A stretch of DNA of 64,000 bases from Rhynchopus sp. YZ270_cl-10 (lineage: Eukaryota > Euglenozoa > Diplonemea > Diplonemida > Diplonemidae). This document shows positions 41,898-51,029 of the stretch, piece by piece. Position 1 is the stretch's first letter. Every line of letters begins with the position of its first letter. Location of the stretch: positions 496,001 to 560,000 of the forward strand of contig OZ037900.1 in NCBI GenBank assembly GCA_964035575.1. Reading direction: 5' to 3'. Under the pieces are notes generated by a model, which did not search any database, had not been told where the DNA came from, and was given only the letters and a program-made list of their open reading frames with translations. A program made the translations under genes and the position numbers.

Positions 41898-42375
41898 TGG
41901 GGGGAAATCCCCAGGTGATGGAGAGCGAAAGCCCTGCCCCACCACCCCCCGTGGCATGATGGTGGCATGATGGAAAAAAAAATAAAAAACGCCCAAAAAC
42001 GTGGCATGATGGCATGATGGTTAGCAAAAGGCCTGAAAAAACCAGCAGACAAAAAAAAAAAAAAAAAGCTGAACAGTGCAATAAAAACACCTCCGGGAGA
42101 GGCTACCCAGAGAATGCTCGACACTGACAAATGAAACACATCTAAAAAAAAAATATATATTAGGATAAAAGTTTGTAAGACGACCCATTTGTGACTACCT
42201 TATTGTCATAGGGTGCAAAATGAGTCAAAAAAAAAGCCTTTCACTTCCCTAAAAAAAAAATCTACGTTTGGTATAGGGAAGAAATGCTGATTGGCAACTT
42301 TTTCATTTTTCCCCATTATCCCCTTCCCTCCCCTCCCCACTTACCCCACGTCACCCCCCCGGAGGATGAGCAGTT
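41898..42375. other. Spacer beyond minisatellite
   Basis: Contains the inverted CATGATGG units noted for the minisatellite and a C-rich stretch directly past the stop codon of the surface-protein gene. Nothing else recognised. Confidence 0.4.
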
Positions 42376-45300
42376 TCAGTACTCCAATGGAATTGGTTGA
42401 GGTGGGTACGGCTCTAGAGGCTGTGGAGGTGCCTGTACTAAGGGTTGTGGAGACGAGGCATCAACGTCGACCTGAGAGAAGGAGAAGAAAAAGGTGAGAA
42501 TTATTTCAAATACACAATGTCATTCTATTCCATTGAATAGAAGGTAGAATTGGGCCATCTATGATCGTCATGAGGCTGTGAGAGCTTACTGAGAGCTGGT
42601 TGGAGAAATAATAAGAAAAAAAACCTCCCCCGTTCGTGCGTTGTTTTAGTTGATAGTACTAAAAAGCTTTGAATGACAATGAGTCACATACCATCCACGG
42701 CCTGTCGCCGCCCCTTGCGGGACCCGCATCGGGGAAGACCTGCTCGATTGGGTTCTCTGCCCCCGTCTGTAGTATGAGAAGAAATTGAAAGAGATTGTTG
42801 AAAAGTGCAAACGTTGAAATACAAAAGCCCTCTCGTGACAGTGTATCTTGGTACAATGACCGTGGAGCCGTGCAGTCCAAAACCCCTATCCCTTTTTGAC
42901 AACACTAAAGAAAGAAACTAATTCAAACAAAAAATGCTATACCTCACTCCCCGGATCCATGCTGATGTCTGAGATCTCCTTGTCTGGGTACTGCACCTCA
43001 CGGCTGTTCTGCCTGCTCTTCCAGTATTTGTACGCGCAGAAGGCCAACGCCGCGAGGAGAAGGAGGATGAGGATGACCACCAGCACCCAGATGAGCGGGT
43101 TCACCCCGTCGTCGTCCCCACCGCTGTCGGGGGTCGGGGTTGCGTTGAGATGGTTCAGCGTGAGAAGCTCCGAAGAAACAGAGCTGGCACCTCCTGTGCC
43201 CTGAGAGTATGAGGGCGTCAATGTGCATGGTGCTGGGCAGTCCTCCGTCATGGATACAGTGAACGACGCCACACCGCTTGCCAGACGCACTGCCTCTCCT
43301 CCGGGCGGGCTCACACCACTCGGCAAACGCAGACTCACCTCAGACCGATCATTTACATTGACATTCCCATCGCTGTCCAATGCACGCACCGTCACAACGA
43401 AGGGCTCCCCCGCTGAGGTAGAGGCAGTAGATGTCTGACGGATCTCCAATCGCTCTGTGCTCGTTGTGACCCGGATGTTCGAGATAACCTCCTGAGGCAA
43501 CGTACCACTGGTATCAGTAAACTGCAGCTCACAGCTTTCGCATGCAGAGCCGAAGGTGAGGCTGAAGGTCGCAAGCCCTTCATTGTACACCGCTGTCAAA
43601 CCGTTGCTTGCGGTAAGTGGTGTCCCGGTTCCTACTCCAGACGAAGAAACGCTAGCAGTCACTCTGCCGACCCAGGCTGTATCAGTGTTACCCTTTGCAT
43701 CAACGACACGGAGAGGGATCTGAACAGTGGAACCCTTTGCAACGGTTTGGACGAGGGTGCCGACAATCATCCGGGTGCCTCTGGTGAGGACGTTGATGGA
43801 CGGAAGGGTCAAAGAAATCTGCGAAGAGTTGTGTGTGAACGACAACGAGCATGCGGTGCACGCCCCGCCAAAGCGTGCAGTGAACCTCGCCTCGCCTGCC
43901 GTTGTCTGCACTGTCGGTGAGTTGAACGCAAACGCCTGCCCATCCCCATTCCCCCCATTCGGCGCAAGCACCCCAGTAATGGTAACCGGAACCAAGGTAG
44001 CCTTGTTTCCATCAGAGTCCACCGCGAAGATGATGATCTCAATCTCATCGTTCACGTTGACCTGCCGTCTTAGCGTGGTGAATGGTGAGAGAATAAGACT
44101 GGTGGCACGTGTACCCACCTGGATATTGTCGGTTTTGACCTGAGAGAGCTGCCCTTGCAGATCCCTGACCACAATACCACATGCCTGGCAAGCAGAGGAG
44201 AACTGTGGCTGCCACGACACCTCTCCGTTCACCATGCTCTGTTGGAGGAGGCCGCCGCCGGCGTTTCCGAGGGTGCCTCCGTTGCCGTTGTTGCCTTGCA
44301 CGTCGGTGCTGATCACGAAAGACCCGCTGTTGGACACATCAATGTTGTTCGACGCATCCACCGCACGCACTGTCAACGGAAACGGCTGGTTTGTCTCCAC
44401 CACCGAAGGCACCGGGGTCACAATCAGCAATTTCGTTGCAGACGTCGTCACCAAAATCGGCCCCACCACCAAAGGCGGAATCGTTAACGAGCTATGTGTA
44501 ACATCCAAAAGACACTGCGTGCACGACTGAGAAAACGTAAGACTGAACTGCGTCTCGCCACCCTGCATATCCCGCGACAACGTCAGTGGGTCTGTGAGGT
44601 CACCTCCATTGCCGTTTCCTCCATTAGGTCTGAGCGCAATATTGACACGCCCGCTGTTCGATGTGTCCACATTGCCCTGGGAATCTGTTGTCTGGATCAT
44701 CAAGGTGAAAGCGTTGCCAGCGGGGATAGAGCTGGGCGACCCGGTGCGAAGAGACATTCTGACACTGCTTGTTCCGACGAGAATTCCAGGGGTTTGGACA
44801 GGGTTGATCCGCTGGCTGGACGCAGCAGTGTCGCTGAACTGAATGATGCACGACGTGCACGATGCAGTGAACTTCAGCGACCACGAGCCTACCCCGTTTG
44901 TCAGCGTTCTCACAAGGTTTGCTGTCCCGTCTGCAAGCTGCAGGTCACCCCCATTGCCGTTTCCTCCGTTCAACACCAAAGACGCACCTACATTCCCATT
45001 CCACGTGGTGTCCACATTGCCTGACGCATCGCGCGCCTCGACAACAATGATAAAGCTCTGTCCAACATTCACGCTTGCAGGCACAACACTCGAGATCGCA
45101 AGCCCAATCGCATTCGAGACCACCCTCAGCGTCGGGAAGGTGTACGGCAGAATGTTGGGATCACTGCTGGTCGCGGTCACAACACAGGACTCACACGCGC
45201 GGGTGAACGACAAATCAAACGGGGACTCACCATTGAGCAGCGGCTGCGTCAAGCTTGTTGTCCCACCTGCATTCTGCAGGGTCGCGCCGTTGACGTTACC

Positions 45301-47103
45301 CCCGGTGATTGCGACGGTGACAGTCCCTGCAGCGGATTGATCGAGATTGCCTTGAGGGTCGAGAGACCGGACGAAAACAGAATAAACTGAGTTGCCTTGT
45401 TGCAGTGTGCTCGTCAGACATGCTGCACCGGTAGGGGTGCGGCAGCCGAGGGTGCGCGCCTGGCTTGCAACCGAGATCGGTCCGTAGGAGAAGGTGGGGA
45501 GGGTCCTGGTCTGCGACTGATCCTCAAACACGATGTAGCATGCATCGCAGGCGCAGCCGAACTTCAGACGCCACTCACCCTGCCCTGCCGTCAGGGACTG
45601 CGTCAGCGCAGACGTCACATCAGGGCTGATGCTGCACCCACCTCCGTTGCCTCCATTTGGGTTGGTCTGCAGGCGTGCCGTCACCACACCGGGCGACGTC
45701 ACATCGATCGACCCTGCCGACCCCACCACACCGTCAACTGCTTGCAGACGGATCGTGATGGTATCGTCGATTCCAATCGAGGTGTGCGCAGTTGTAGCAA
45801 CAAGGTGGGTTCCGCTCGTGGTGACCCGGATGGGTCCATAGCTGAGGGGCTGCAGAATGCCTCTGGTGTCCTTGAAGGTGAGGTAGCAAGCGTCGCAGGC
45901 GTCTGAGAACTGCATAATCATCGTGACACGGCCTTGGTTGAGTTGAGAGTTCTGTGTTTGTACGAGGAGGGTGCCTCCGTCGCCGTTTCCTCCGCCGGGT
46001 GCCTTCTCGACAGTGATGACTTCAGTCAGACTGCTGTCCACCTGGTCGTTCTGCACAAACCTCGCCTCCACCTCCACCGCAAACTGAATCCCCCTCTGCA
46101 CCGAGCCGGTCGGTGTGGTTGAGGCGAGGTACTTCCCGACGTACGGCGTGCACTGCAGCTGCCCTGGCTGGATGCAGTCTGCGCATTGCGTTCCCTGCGG
46201 GCCTCCGGTGCCGGAGGGGCCGTATTGGGGGAGGCATTCGCAGTGGCATTGGTTGTCTACGGTGGTCCAGACGCCGTTGTAGCCAGAGGAGATGACGTTG
46301 GTGGGTGGGACGACAGCAGGGTTGTTGCGGTTGAGGCAGTAGGAAGGGTCGCAACGGAGGTTGCAGAGCTGGCCGTGCCAGCCGGGTGCGCAGGTGCCCA
46401 GTTGGCAGTTGCCTTGTTCGGACGCAGGGTCGCAGTCGCCGTGGACACATTTGCAGACGGCGCGCCCAACGCAGAATGCCCAGTGCTCCATGTTGGTGTC
46501 GGGAAATGCGGCAGTGGCACCCCCCGCAGTGCATGTCGTGACGGTCGCAACCACCCGGGTAGTGCAGCCGGGCCAGATGGAGCCGTCCACAGTGTAGTCC
46601 TTCCCCTTCTGGCAGAAGGTGCTGAGTTGGTTGCAGTCTGTTCCCGCGACGGCCGCGCAGTAGCAGTTCCCGCAGGCCCCATTGCTGTCCCAGGCCTGCC
46701 CCATGTGAGCCCAGAGACAGCCTCCGTTGGTGCCAATAAGACTTCCTTTGCTCCGCAGACGGCAGCCTGGGTCAATAGCGGAGCTGCACTGCATTGCAAG
46801 AGAAGTGGTCAGCATGGGCTGGTCGCACCCCTCTTCGGATGTCCCCTTGCAGTGGATGGAGGAGTAAAATTTGCAGGCAGGGGAGCTGCTTGGGCAAGGA
46901 GCTTGCGGAGGCACGCCACGTGTCGCGCCAAGGCAGGTACTCGAAACGACGTTGTCGAGCATAGGAGTGTTCGCGGCGTACAATGCCGGGTTGATGAAGA
47001 CCTTGTAAAAGCTGTACCCCCCATGGGTGGCAAGAAGCTCCGGGTCTTTGTTCTGTGCTCCAACCAATGTGCAGAGAAGCGTTCCTAGGATGGAACGCAA
47101 CAT
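42376..47103 (-). CDS. Large single-pass surface protein with nine CxxC beta-sandwich repeats, 3 exons
   Basis: Exons: 47103-42943, 42766-42692, 42471-42376; 1443 residues; phase 0 with GAG|GTATAG and ATG|GTATGT donors. The start at 47103 gives a signal peptide (MLRSILGTLLCTLVGAQ). Residues about 30-230 are a Cys-rich domain (WAHMGQAWDSNGACGNCYC), then an EGF-like stretch (CKCVHGDCDP ... GTCAPGWHGQLC). From about 330 to 1300 there are nine repeats of about 105 residues, each with a VxAxDxxGNxD strand, a GGNGNGG turn in most, and a closing ACxxC motif (ACDACYLTF, SCTSCIIQF, ACESCELQF). Residues about 1335-1357 are the membrane helix (LIWVLVVILILLLLAALAF). Exons 2 and 3 encode the cytoplasmic tail, acidic then Pro-rich (PPQPLEPYPPQPIPLEY). 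The repeats look like an immunoglobulin-like or invasin-like beta fold; I cannot assign the family. Probable adhesin or receptor. Confidence 0.87.
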
Positions 47104-47919
47104 ATTAATGTTAAAAAAATTCAAAAGGAGTGGTTGCAAAAACCACGGTGCCTGCAGGGTGAAAGGGGTTATTTCGAGTGGGGACGGAAGGTGGTGATAC
47201 AATTTTAAAAATGGAAGGGGGGGGGGGAGAAGGGGGGAGGCTGTTGTCTACTTTTGTTATGGAAGGATATTCCCTTCCCTTTTTCTCTCTAAAATCCACT
47301 CCTTCAAGTCAGGGGGAAAAAGAAAACGTTGATGAAGGTGCCTCTCGTGCACACACATCTTTAGGGAAAAAATACTATAGCGTAAACGTTGTGTTGTTGT
47401 AGGGGGGGAGGGCGATGAGAACTGCAGGTCATTGTTTCATATGCATTCTTTTCTTTACGAAACAAAAAAGAATGCAAAGAGGGGTGCAAAAAAAAAAAAT
47501 GTACCCTTGCAGGCGATGAGAACTGCAATGTCAAAAAAGAAATTGACTTGAAATACAACAGTCCTCTCATGAGGGTTGTATCTGGTGCGTGAGAGATTTT
47601 AAAAAGGGGGGGGGGAGGTCTGAAAGTGTGCAATTTGTTTTGTGCGTAAAGTGTGTAATAAAATATTCTGATATTTTTTATTACTGCAATACGCTCCCAC
47701 TGACTACCTGGTTGTGAAAAGAGGAAAAACCTCGTTGAGGCCAAAAAAGAAAGGGGGGATAAGATGAACCTGAGCCTCTCGTTTGCTTAGACACCTTAGA
47801 AAAGATCTGAGGTTTTGGATAAATGCATAGGAAAGAGTAGGCTTGTGGAAGCTACACTATTCCAACAAATTAGCGACAATAAAAAAGAAAATTGGTAAGA
47901 CGAATTATCCTCTCATATA
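47104..47919. repeat. Spacer with dispersed repeats
   Basis: Upstream of the surface-protein ATG the minus strand reads CCCCTTTCACCCTGCAG, a good 3' splice site or leader. Further out are a GTGC-stem hairpin variant (47330-47360), a GAAATACAACAGTCC element (47540-47585), a hairpin repeat (47758-47795) and a rare inverted AGTGTAG-type copy (about 47840-47880). No gene. Confidence 0.5.
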
Positions 47920-48008
47920 CAGTTGAGGCGCAATATTACGGTGCATAATTATGCATAAATATTGGAGTTACCCATAATTATGCGCACCCGTAATATTGCG
48001 CCCCACTG
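47920..48008. mobile_element. TA-flanked MITE, CAGTTGAGGCGC termini
   Basis: Inverted ends CAGTTGAGGCGCAATATTAC and GTAATATTGCGCCCCACTG, bordered by TA on both sides, 89 bases. Inner arms are TGCATAATTATG and CATAATTATGCG. The CAGT...GGCGC end style is like Tc1/mariner relatives. Confidence 0.82.
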
Positions 48009-48288
48009 TACATAAGAAAACATCTGTATAAAAAGACCCCCCAGATCAGAGATTTGTACGTGAGAGCGAAGCCTGGATAGTGCAAGACTGCTTTGTGTGG
48101 CAGCTACGCCAATCCAACAGATAAAAGAGAAGAAGAAAAAAAAACAGTTTTTTAGACGACTTTTGAAAGATGAATCACATCTCAAAAAAAAAATCCAACA
48201 GAAAAAGAAACCAAAAGGGTATGAACACACACCCTGATCACCCAACTCAAAAAAAAAAGAGAAAAATCTACTGAGGGCATTCCCTCTA

Positions 48289-48419
48289 CACCGCGGACTA
48301 GTCAGGGATGCTATTATACGTAACGACTAGCTAAACTAGTAGTGTTCCTGGTGTAACACTAAAACACTAGCCATTTGACTAGTAGTTCCACTAGTAGTCC
48401 CGCTGACTAGTCCGCCGTG
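48289..48419. mobile_element. TA-flanked MITE, CACCGCGGACTAGTCAG termini
   Basis: Left end CACCGCGGACTAGTCAGG and right end CGCTGACTAGTCCGCCGTG are inverted repeats with TA on each side. The interior is full of ACTAGT palindromes (at least six), which gives nested hairpins. 131 bases. Confidence 0.8.
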
Positions 48420-48586
48420 TATGCATCTCAACCCACCCACCCACCCCCCAAAAAAGCCCTCCATAATGTTACTTTAGGAAAGAGCGAAGAAAAGAAAAAA
48501 AAACCCCCCCGAAGTTACCCCCCTTTTTTTTTACATGCAAAGGATAATCTTATGTGGTCTCCTTAATCGCATCCTTCCTTAACACT
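48420..48586. other. Short spacer
   Basis: A/T runs and CCCACC repeats; nothing recognised apart from the 3' end of the following gene. Confidence 0.4.
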
Positions 48587-49746
48587 TTAATCAAGGTCAG
48601 GGTTGGTGAAATCCGCCATGTTGTGGTCATGGTGCTCAGGTTCTGGCATGTTTTTCAGTGCGGAAACGAGCGCCTGCATGCTTGGGTTGCGTTCTGGTGC
48701 AGGGGCACCTGGGATTGGGAAGGGCCCTTTGAGCAGGCCACGCTGGGCAATAATCTTCTTCATAGAAGACTGCGTGAGGTATGGCAGTGGTGTAAGGTTG
48801 TCCCCATGGACGTTCTCACCCCAGGGCCAGAACGATGCTTGGTCACGTGTCTGCAGCAGTGCACACCCGGCAAGACGGTTCCGCACACCAACAAAGGCAG
48901 CGGAGTTGATTGCTACTGCAGCAACGATGTGCAGGAGGTAGGACACCATGCATTCTGCGGCATCTGCAGGGGGAGAGGGGGAGGTAGGAGTAGTAGGAGA
49001 GGTGGGGGAAAGAAAAAGGCTAAGAAATGAGACATACGTGGAAGCGCAAACCGCTCACACACCACCGTCGCGACCACCCTCGAACCGACCTCCACCCCCA
49101 GGTTCACCACCTGGCACGCCACCACCGTCAGCGCCTCGCGCAACGAGAGCGCGCCGGACCACAACCCCGAGGCACACCTCTGCAGCAGGAACACATTGCG
49201 CGCAAGCTCACGCCCTACTCCCCTCAGTGCCGAGGCACGCACACGCTCCTCAATGGGGAGCGCCGCGTACGCTGCGACGTCTTCGGCCGCTGGAGAGGGC
49301 GGGAACACCATCGGCATAACATTGAACACACGGTTCAGATGCCTCATGGACGCAAACCTGCAGGTGAACAACGTTCTATCCAACACAGCCCACCTCGCTA
49401 CCTCGCCCCCACACGCCGCAAACATCCCTACATGCAGGACAGCCACCGCAGCCTCCTCAAGCACCGTCTCCTTCAGCAGCACCCGGTAGCGCACCACACC
49501 GTCCTGCTGGATGTCAGGGTACAGCTCCTCAAAGAGCCGCTCGCTCACGTATTCGGCACACCCTGGCGGGTACTCCTTGGGGTCTGCCTTCAGCATCAGA
49601 GTCACCTCTCTCTGGATCCGTCTGCGTGGTACGTCGTACACTGCGACAAACCCGTCAACCATTCGACGAAGGAAATTGAAGGTCACATCATACCGCAAAC
49701 ACGACAGAGCCTCCTTACCAGCAGGGAAGCGGTACTCCAGAGACAT
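48587..49746 (-). CDS. Unknown conserved-looking protein, 2 exons
   Basis: Exon 1 is 49746-49038 and exon 2 is 48963-48587, joined across a 74-base intron (CAC|GTATGT to CCTGCAG|ATG, phase 1), giving 361 residues. I do not recognise the family. The N-terminus is MSLEYRFPAGKEALSCLRYD. Much of the protein is alpha-helical and hydrophobic in style (EEAAVAVLHVGMFAACGG, ALTVVACQVVNLGVEVGSRV, MVSYLLHIVAAVAINSAAFV); the last of these crosses the exon join region and could be a membrane helix, and a short AAFVGVRNRLAG follows. The C-terminus is Pro-rich then acidic and ends DFTNPDLD. A mitochondrial or endomembrane protein is possible but unproven. An AG after a pyrimidine tract (CTACTCTTACAG) lies 27 bases upstream of the ATG. 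An rRNA fragment begins 70 bases upstream. Confidence 0.72.
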
Positions 49747-49818
49747 TGTCTGAACCTTTTTTTTTGTTGCTTTTCCTGTAAGAGTAGAGAGGTGGCTAGA
49801 GGAATTTAAATTTGGGGT

Positions 49819-50067
49819 GTACAGCGCACTACACTGACGCATTCAACGAGTCTGATTGCCTCACGGCAACCTATCTTGAAGAGGACGGGAAATCTTTTGA
49901 ACTTGCGTCGTGATGAGGATCGATGATTGCAATTTATTCTCCTTGAATGAGGAATGCCTAGTAGGCGCAAGTCATCAGCTTGCACTGATTACGTCCCTGC
50001 CATTTGTATACACCGCCCGTCGGTGATGAGGATCGATTATTGCAATTATTCTTGAATGAGGAATGTG
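49819..50067 (+). pseudogene. Rearranged 18S rRNA fragment
   Basis: Bases 49821-50022 align by eye with the 3' third of eukaryotic small-subunit rRNA: CTACACTGACGCATTCAACG, then ATCGATGATTGCAATT, GAGGAATGCCTAGTAGGCGC, AAGTCATCAGCTTGC, GATTACGTCCCTGCC and ACACCGCCCGTC. Just after GTCGG it jumps back to a second copy of the segment GATGAGGATCGATTATTGC ... GAATGAGGAATG (50022-50067) and stops. It is therefore a truncated, internally duplicated pseudogene fragment and not a functional rRNA. It runs opposite to the protein genes. CCATTTGTATACACC has variants from the usual CCCTTTGTACACACC; CCATTTG recalls Euglenozoa. Confidence 0.9.
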
Positions 50068-51029
50068 GGGTTGTGAGGTAGGGAGGAAGGAAATGTGTTT
50101 CATTTTTTTGGATAGGAACGTTTGTGTGTGTTTATGTGTAGTGTTTTTTTTGTTGTATACACATTTAGTTTGTCCACCTCCCCTTTGAAGGCATCTTGGT
50201 TGTGCTTTCAAAAAAAGAAGAAGAAGAAAAAGAAAGGTAGATGAATATGCCTGTGTCGGTGTACTCATCTTTCAAAAAAGAAATAGGGGGGTACAATCGT
50301 GCACTATCAAAAAAGAATTTTTTTTGAAAAATTGTTGGAGTAGTGTAGTTGCCTCGGTAGTGTTGCCACAGTTGTGCAATCTCCACTGATTTTATTTTGT
50401 AAAGAAGCACTTAGTGTTAGTCTACGTGTTAGCTACCTTGAAAAAGAAATGAAAGTTGTAAGGTGCAAAACCCGCCTCTGTGGGACGCAGAACACACGCA
50501 AAAGAATTTTGTTTGTGCGCTCAAAGCCGGGAAAACAAAAAGGTGAAAAAATGTGTCAAACTGAAGTACGGTTGTTGTGGTTAATTGAGTACTCAAAGAA
50601 AACAAGCAAGCTTCTGTTTTTTTCAATCCGTTTTGTTTGCCCTGCAGCGCTGCCTCCAATCTTTTTAGAATTGACAACAAGTTGTTTTATCAAAAAAAAC
50701 AAAAACTTTTTCTGCGGTTTTTCCCGTTTTGCTTGCTAGATTGCCACACCATTTTTTATCAAAAAAATAATTGAAGGATCATGTGAAACCCTATTTTACA
50801 TTCTACACACCTTTTCCCCAAAAAAAAGACTTTTCCATATTCACGACAATTTTAATAAAGCCCCAATTTTTTTACATCATTTTGGTACCCCAGAAATAAA
50901 AATACGCAACAACTACGCAAAATGGGGTAGTCAGGAGCACCACATTTTTCATTTTCATTATTATCTCCACCACTTCACTGAAACCTTCGTTGTTTTTTTT
51001 CCCCCACCCCCCCAAAAAAAGATTCCCAT
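50068..51029. repeat. Spacer with dispersed repeats
   Basis: A GTGC/GTGTAC hairpin variant (50236-50270), a complete AGTGTAG/CTCCACT element with GTTGCCTCGG (50318-50390), and a TGCAAAACCCGCCTCTG repeat (50450-50500) followed by AAATCCTGTCGAAAC-like sequence also seen near 2110-2240. A/T-rich otherwise. Confidence 0.5.

Noticed and set aside
41409-41970. Protein with HHAIMPSC repeats
   Set aside because: It is the translation of an 8-base minisatellite; any frame of the array is open, and flanks lack coding character.
44155-46534. Plus-strand and alternate-frame ORFs inside the surface-protein gene, up to 300 codons
   Set aside because: Shadows of a GC-rich, repetitive coding region; the sense frame has signal peptide, repeats and membrane helix.
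48554-49030. Plus-strand gene opposite the two-exon unknown gene
   Set aside because: The minus strand gives consistent splice sites and phase; the plus frames end in antisense of the pyrimidine tract (Arg/Gly run).
48913-49842. Longer start (49842) and uninterrupted 3' end for the unknown two-exon gene
   Set aside because: The upstream codons are antisense rRNA fragment and leader; the C-terminal Pro/Leu-rich stretch is the translated intron pyrimidine tract.
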